Source: Clostridium sp. OS1-26
Lineage (GTDB): Bacteria; Bacillota; Clostridia; Clostridiales; Clostridiaceae
Length of the DNA stretch: 64,000 nt
Assembly: GCF_030915445.1 (NCBI RefSeq)
Contig: NZ_CP133264.1
Location: 3,224,001-3,288,000, forward strand
Reading direction: 5' to 3'
The notes beneath the pieces are model-generated. The model made no database searches, was not told the origin of the DNA, and was given only the letters and a program-made list of their open reading frames with translations. Numbering within the stretch: position 1 is the first letter of the stretch; each line of letters opens with the position of its first letter. The translations under genes and the position numbers were made by a program. Positions 61,027 through 64,000 of the stretch are shown piece after piece.

Positions 61027-61788
61027 TTATCCTTTAAATTCAATACTGTTTCTAAATTCAAGTGGTGTCATATTTGTAAATTTTTTAAAAATCATACTAA
61101 AATAATTTTGATTATTAAAGCCAACGGAAAGAGCTATATGTAAAAGTGGCAAATTTTCTGCTGCTATTAATTCCTTACTTTTTTCAATTCTTAGCTCATT
61201 TAAATATTGGGAGTAGGTTTTCCCTGTTTCACCTCTAAATAAAGAACAAAAATAGCATTTATTAATGTTAAGCTCCTTGGAGATATCATCTAGAGTTATA
61301 GATTTATGATAATTCTTATTAATATAGTCTATAGCTTTTTTCACATAATAGGTATAAATCTCGCTATTTTCATTACTTTTTTTATCTATTAAAGCTTCAT
61401 CTTTATATATAGAATGAAGAAGAGACATAATATGAGGAATACAGCTTTCTGGCTTGTACACAATATTCGACTCTTCTAATGGTTCTGATACATAAGGACC
61501 AATAACAAACAAACTTTCCATGGGCTTGCAAGGACATATGGGCGATGCTGTAAATTTTATATTATCTAAACAGGTAGTTGTCATAGGGTAACGTTCTTCA
61601 TTTTGTAGAATGTTATTTTTAATTTCTTTATAAATTTCATCACTATTAAATGCTTTGTCCAGTTGAGCATCAAGCCCAGCAGAGTGAATCAAAGTTCCAT
61701 CAGCTTTTAAAGCTTTGATCGGAATAAGTGCGCATGAATAGAATTTATCTATAGCATTCTTTATATACTTCTCAGTTAACAAAAACAA
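61027..61788 (-). CDS. AraC family regulator with N-terminal sensory domain
   Basis: 253 residues, TTG start at 61788 behind AAGGAGT. The N-terminal half (about 1-120, with a TTTCLDNIKFTASPICPCKP cysteine-containing stretch and ESLFVIGPYV) looks like a PocR-type ligand-binding domain. The C-terminal half has two HTHs (SITLDDISKELNINKCYFCS and LPLLHIALSVGFNNQNYFSM). It is divergent from the ferric-siderophore operon across 174 bp that hold a Fur box, so it probably activates that operon when its ligand is present. Confidence 0.88.
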   Translation of the reverse strand: MFLLTEKYIKNAIDKFYSCALIPIKALKADGTLIHSAGLDAQLDKAFNSDEIYKEIKNNILQNEERYPMTTTCLDNIKFTASPICPCKPMESLFVIGPYVSEPLEESNIVYKPESCIPHIMSLLHSIYKDEALIDKKSNENSEIYTYYVKKAIDYINKNYHKSITLDDISKELNINKCYFCSLFRGETGKTYSQYLNELRIEKSKELIAAENLPLLHIALSVGFNNQNYFSMIFKKFTNMTPLEFRNSIEFKG

Positions 61789-61878
61789 TTCACACTCCTT
61801 AAAATATATTTAAAAATTACCTAAAGATATTTATAAAAAAACAAATATGTTTAAGATGAATAATTATATAAATGATAT

Positions 61879-61905
61879 ATTGAATTGAGAATGATTATCA
61901 ATTCA
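61879..61905. promoter_or_regulatory. Fur box in the AraC/ABC divergent region
   Basis: TGAGAATGATTATCA (61885-61899) matches the 7-1-7 Fur consensus at 14 of 15 positions and sits inside the longer palindrome TTGAATTGA-N9-TCAATTCAA (61879-61905). It would repress the siderophore-uptake operon, and possibly the AraC gene, when iron is plentiful. Confidence 0.85.
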
Positions 61906-61962
61906 ATAACAAGAAGATTATAACAGTATTATAAGAAAATTGTCAATCAAGGAGGGTAAATT

Positions 61963-62808
61963 ATGGTTCGCCTATATACAGATAACATAAACATTGGCTA
62001 TGGTGAGCTTTTAATAGTGAAGGATCTTAGTGTAGAAATTCCAAGTAAAAAAATTACAACTATCATCGGTTCTAATGGTTGTGGAAAATCTACATTGTTA
62101 AAGGCAATAACTCGTATTATTTCTCATCAATCTGGATCAGTCATTTTAGATGGGAAAAATATCTTGAAAGAAAATACTAAAACACTGGCTAAAAAAATGG
62201 CTATCCTTCCACAAACACCGGAAGGTACAAGCGGACTAACAGTAGGTGAGCTGGTATCCTATGGTCGATTTCCCTATCAAAAGGGCTTTGGGCGATTAAC
62301 AAAAAAGGATTATGAAGTAATCGACTGGGCATTGGAGGTCACAGGGACGAAGGACTTTAAGTTCCGTAGTATAGATGCACTATCAGGTGGGCAGCGTCAG
62401 CGTGTTTGGATTGCAATGGCCCTTGCACAGGAAACTGAAATTATATTTCTTGACGAGCCTACAACTTATTTGGACATGGCTCATCAGTTAGAGGTTTTAG
62501 AACTCTTACATAAGCTAAATAAAGAGCAGGGGCGTACCATTGTTATGGTTCTTCACGATCTAAATCAAGCTGCTCGTTTTGCAGACTATATTATAGCTCT
62601 GAAAGATGGTGAAGTCGTGAAAGCTGGAAATTGCGAAGAGGTTGTTAATCACGAAATATTAAAGGAAGTATTCAATATTAATGCTGAAATTGGTAGAGAT
62701 CCTCGAACTAAAAAACCAATGTGTATAACATATGATCTATTAAAAGGAGAGTCAAAAAATGAAAAAAATATTAATTCCTATTATGATAATATTTGTTCTA
62801 ATTACTAG
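61963..62808 (+). CDS. Ferric-siderophore ABC transporter ATPase, FecE/FhuC type
   Basis: 281 residues as written, AAGGAGGG before the ATG. Walker A GSNGCGKSTLLKAITRI (about residue 34), signature LSGGQRQRVWIAMALAQ, Walker B IIFLDEPTTYLDMAHQ, H-loop VLHDLNQAARFAD: all typical of iron-siderophore importers. The end overlaps the next gene by 50 nt with a non-conserved tail. Adding one A to the A6 run at 62754-62759 would give a stop overlapping the next ATG (266 residues, ending ESKK), the usual arrangement. First gene after the Fur box. Confidence 0.93.
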   Translation: MVRLYTDNINIGYGELLIVKDLSVEIPSKKITTIIGSNGCGKSTLLKAITRIISHQSGSVILDGKNILKENTKTLAKKMAILPQTPEGTSGLTVGELVSYGRFPYQKGFGRLTKKDYEVIDWALEVTGTKDFKFRSIDALSGGQRQRVWIAMALAQETEIIFLDEPTTYLDMAHQLEVLELLHKLNKEQGRTIVMVLHDLNQAARFADYIIALKDGEVVKAGNCEEVVNHEILKEVFNINAEIGRDPRTKKPMCITYDLLKGESKNEKNINSYYDNICSNY

Positions 62809-63664
62809 TGCTTGCAGCAAACAATCAGCTGCAATAGAGAATAAATCACAAAATATAACATATCAATCTGAAAATGGACCTGTTCAAGTTCCTGCAAAAC
62901 CAAAACGTATTGTTGTTTTAAATTCTTTTGTATCTGGAAGTGTTATGGCTTTGGATGGCAATATTGTTGGCATAGATTCGTGGTCTAAGACTAATCCACA
63001 ATATGAAAAATATATTAAAAATGCTGTAGAAGTATCCGACGAAAATTTGGAAAAAATTATTCAGTTAGAACCGGATCTTATTATTGCTGCATCAACTAAT
63101 AAAAACATTGATAAATTAAAGAAAATTGCGCCTACTGTCGTCTATACATATGGAAAGGTAAATTATCTAAATCAGTTCTTGGAAGTTGGTAAGCTGATGA
63201 GTAAAGAAAAAGAGGCACAAGCTTGGATTGACGATTTTAAAAAACGTGCGCAAAAGACTGGAGAAGAGATAAAAGAAAAAATTGGTGCTGATACAACTGT
63301 TTCAGTTATAGAAAGTTATGAAAAACAGCTTTATGTATTTGGCGACAATTGGGGTCGTGGTACAGAAATTCTTTATCAGGAAATGAAATTGAAAATGCCT
63401 GAAAAAGTAAGAGAAATGGCTTTGAAATCCGGTTATTATGCATTATCAACAGAGGTTCTTCCTGAATTTGCAGGGAACTATGTGATCCTCAGTAAAAATC
63501 CAGATGAAGATAACTCATTCCAGCAAACAGATACATACAAAAATATTCCTGCTGTAAAAAATAATCGTGTATTTGAAGTTAGTTCTAAAGAATTTTATTT
63601 TAATGATCCAATTACACTTGATTACCAACTAGACTTCTTTAAGAAAAATTTACTAGGTAACTAA
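62759..63664 (+). CDS. Ferric-siderophore substrate-binding lipoprotein
   Basis: 301 residues, AGGAGAG before the ATG. The signal peptide ends in lipobox LITSAC with Cys19. The Peripla_BP_2 (TroA-like) fold is clear: VPAKPKRIVVLNSFVSGSVM, LEKIIQLEPDLIIAAS, VYTYGKVNYLNQFLEVGKLM. It binds a ferric-siderophore outside the cell and delivers it to the FecCD permease. Unusually the ATPase gene comes before the binding protein gene. Confidence 0.92.
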   Translation: MKKILIPIMIIFVLITSACSKQSAAIENKSQNITYQSENGPVQVPAKPKRIVVLNSFVSGSVMALDGNIVGIDSWSKTNPQYEKYIKNAVEVSDENLEKIIQLEPDLIIAASTNKNIDKLKKIAPTVVYTYGKVNYLNQFLEVGKLMSKEKEAQAWIDDFKKRAQKTGEEIKEKIGADTTVSVIESYEKQLYVFGDNWGRGTEILYQEMKLKMPEKVREMALKSGYYALSTEVLPEFAGNYVILSKNPDEDNSFQQTDTYKNIPAVKNNRVFEVSSKEFYFNDPITLDYQLDFFKKNLLGN

Positions 63665-63670
63665 TCTTAT

Positions 63671-63704
63671 GAGAGGAATTCTTACCTGAAGAGTTCCTCT
63701 TAAT
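63671..63704 (+). promoter_or_regulatory. Hairpin between binding-protein and permease genes
   Basis: AGAGGAA (63672-63678) pairs with TTCCTCT (63693-63699), with inner TCTT/AAGA pairing, followed by TAATTTATT. A weak terminator or mRNA-stabilising hairpin, favouring more binding protein than permease. Confidence 0.5.
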
Positions 63705-63737
63705 TTATTCTATAAAAAGAAAGGTGAGAGATTGAAC

Positions 63738-64000
63738 ATGAGAGAAAATCAGCAGTTAATTCCATTTGGATTGAAACTATTTTTGGCGATGATGACATTT
63801 ATTTTAATGTTTGTTGTGTCAATGATTCTAGGGGCTGCAGATATCACAGTTAAAGATGTTTGGCTTGCTATTACTTCTAATCCAACGGAGAATAAAATTT
63901 TGATTATGCGTGAGATCCGTTTACCACGTGAAATTGCAGCAATTTTCGTTGGAGCTGCACTCTCTGTGTCTGGCGCTATCATGCAGGGTATAACTAAAAA
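63738..64000 (+). CDS. Ferric-siderophore ABC permease, FecCD type (5' part)
   Basis: The first 87 codons only; the gene runs off the window. AAAGGTGAGAG precedes the ATG. The first membrane helix (LKLFLAMMTFILMFVVSMIL) is followed by the family motifs IRLPREIAAIFVGAALSVSG and the start of the A-I-M-Q-G loop, typical of FecCD/BtuC permeases. Completes the siderophore importer with the preceding ATPase and binding protein. Confidence 0.93.
   Translation, partial: MRENQQLIPFGLKLFLAMMTFILMFVVSMILGAADITVKDVWLAITSNPTENKILIMREIRLPREIAAIFVGAALSVSGAIMQGITK

Overview
The window is low-GC DNA with strong AGGAGG-type ribosome binding sites, several TTG and GTG starts, and intrinsic terminators after most operons. 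Its families (cholesterol-dependent cytolysin, CWB2 cell-wall protein, tetA(P)/tetB(P)-type operon, S-box leader, ECF sigma pairs with DUF4179 or DUF4367 partners) point to a Clostridium sensu stricto chromosome, of the kind seen in the C. botulinum/sporogenes/tetani groups. The species cannot be fixed from this alone. I see no rRNA, tRNA, CRISPR array, intact insertion sequence or prophage.

Layout. 1-4.8 kb: tail of an oligopeptide-binding protein, then the OppBCDF-type transporter and a 58-residue membrane protein. 5-11.7 kb: small operons and single genes (excisionase-type HTH, hydrolase, DUF4180, DinB-like, two-domain CCG iron-sulfur protein, hotdog thioesterase, VOC protein, HxlR, GNAT, MarR with DUF3147). 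11.7-13.3 kb: a cholesterol-dependent cytolysin with intact undecapeptide and its own strong promoter. 13.5-15.6 kb: TetR and amidohydrolase sharing an operator. 15.9-21.1 kb: two-component system with an FtsX-type ABC transporter. 21-27.5 kb: DJ-1/LysR pair, lipoprotein, TIGR04076, a broken methyltransferase, an ECF sigma/anti-sigma pair, GNAT. 27.7-34.3 kb: SAM-I riboswitch operon with amino-acid ABC transporter, PatB/MalY C-S lyase, molybdopterin oxidoreductase and a four-cluster ferredoxin subunit. 34.5-44.4 kb: housekeeping and membrane genes, a NarL-type two-component system, a CWB2 protein. 44.4-47.9 kb (minus strand): ECF sigma, zinc-finger anti-sigma and ABC-2 transporter. 48-51 kb: PAP2 phosphatase and membrane proteins. 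51.2-55.2 kb: tetracycline-resistance operon behind a long attenuator leader. 55.3-57.3 kb: a macrolide-type glycosyltransferase and a DUF6530 gene with the same operator. 57.3-58.2 kb: an MFS fragment and a GIY-YIG gene of foreign composition. 58.4-64 kb: two AraC regulators, an MFS transporter and a Fur-boxed ferric-siderophore ABC operon cut by the window end.

The most interesting unit is the S-box operon. Its control by S-adenosylmethionine ties the molybdenum enzyme to sulfur amino-acid supply. Uptake, reduction of an S-oxidised compound and C-S cleavage would form a coherent scavenging route, but the substrate is inferred, not shown.

A second theme is sequence integrity. Five genes (oppF-type, DUF4180, MarR, TetR, fecE-type) each regain their expected frame or end if one base is added to an A or T run, and a methyltransferase carries TGA where a Cys codon is expected. 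Either the assembly under-calls homopolymers or this strain carries several real lesions.
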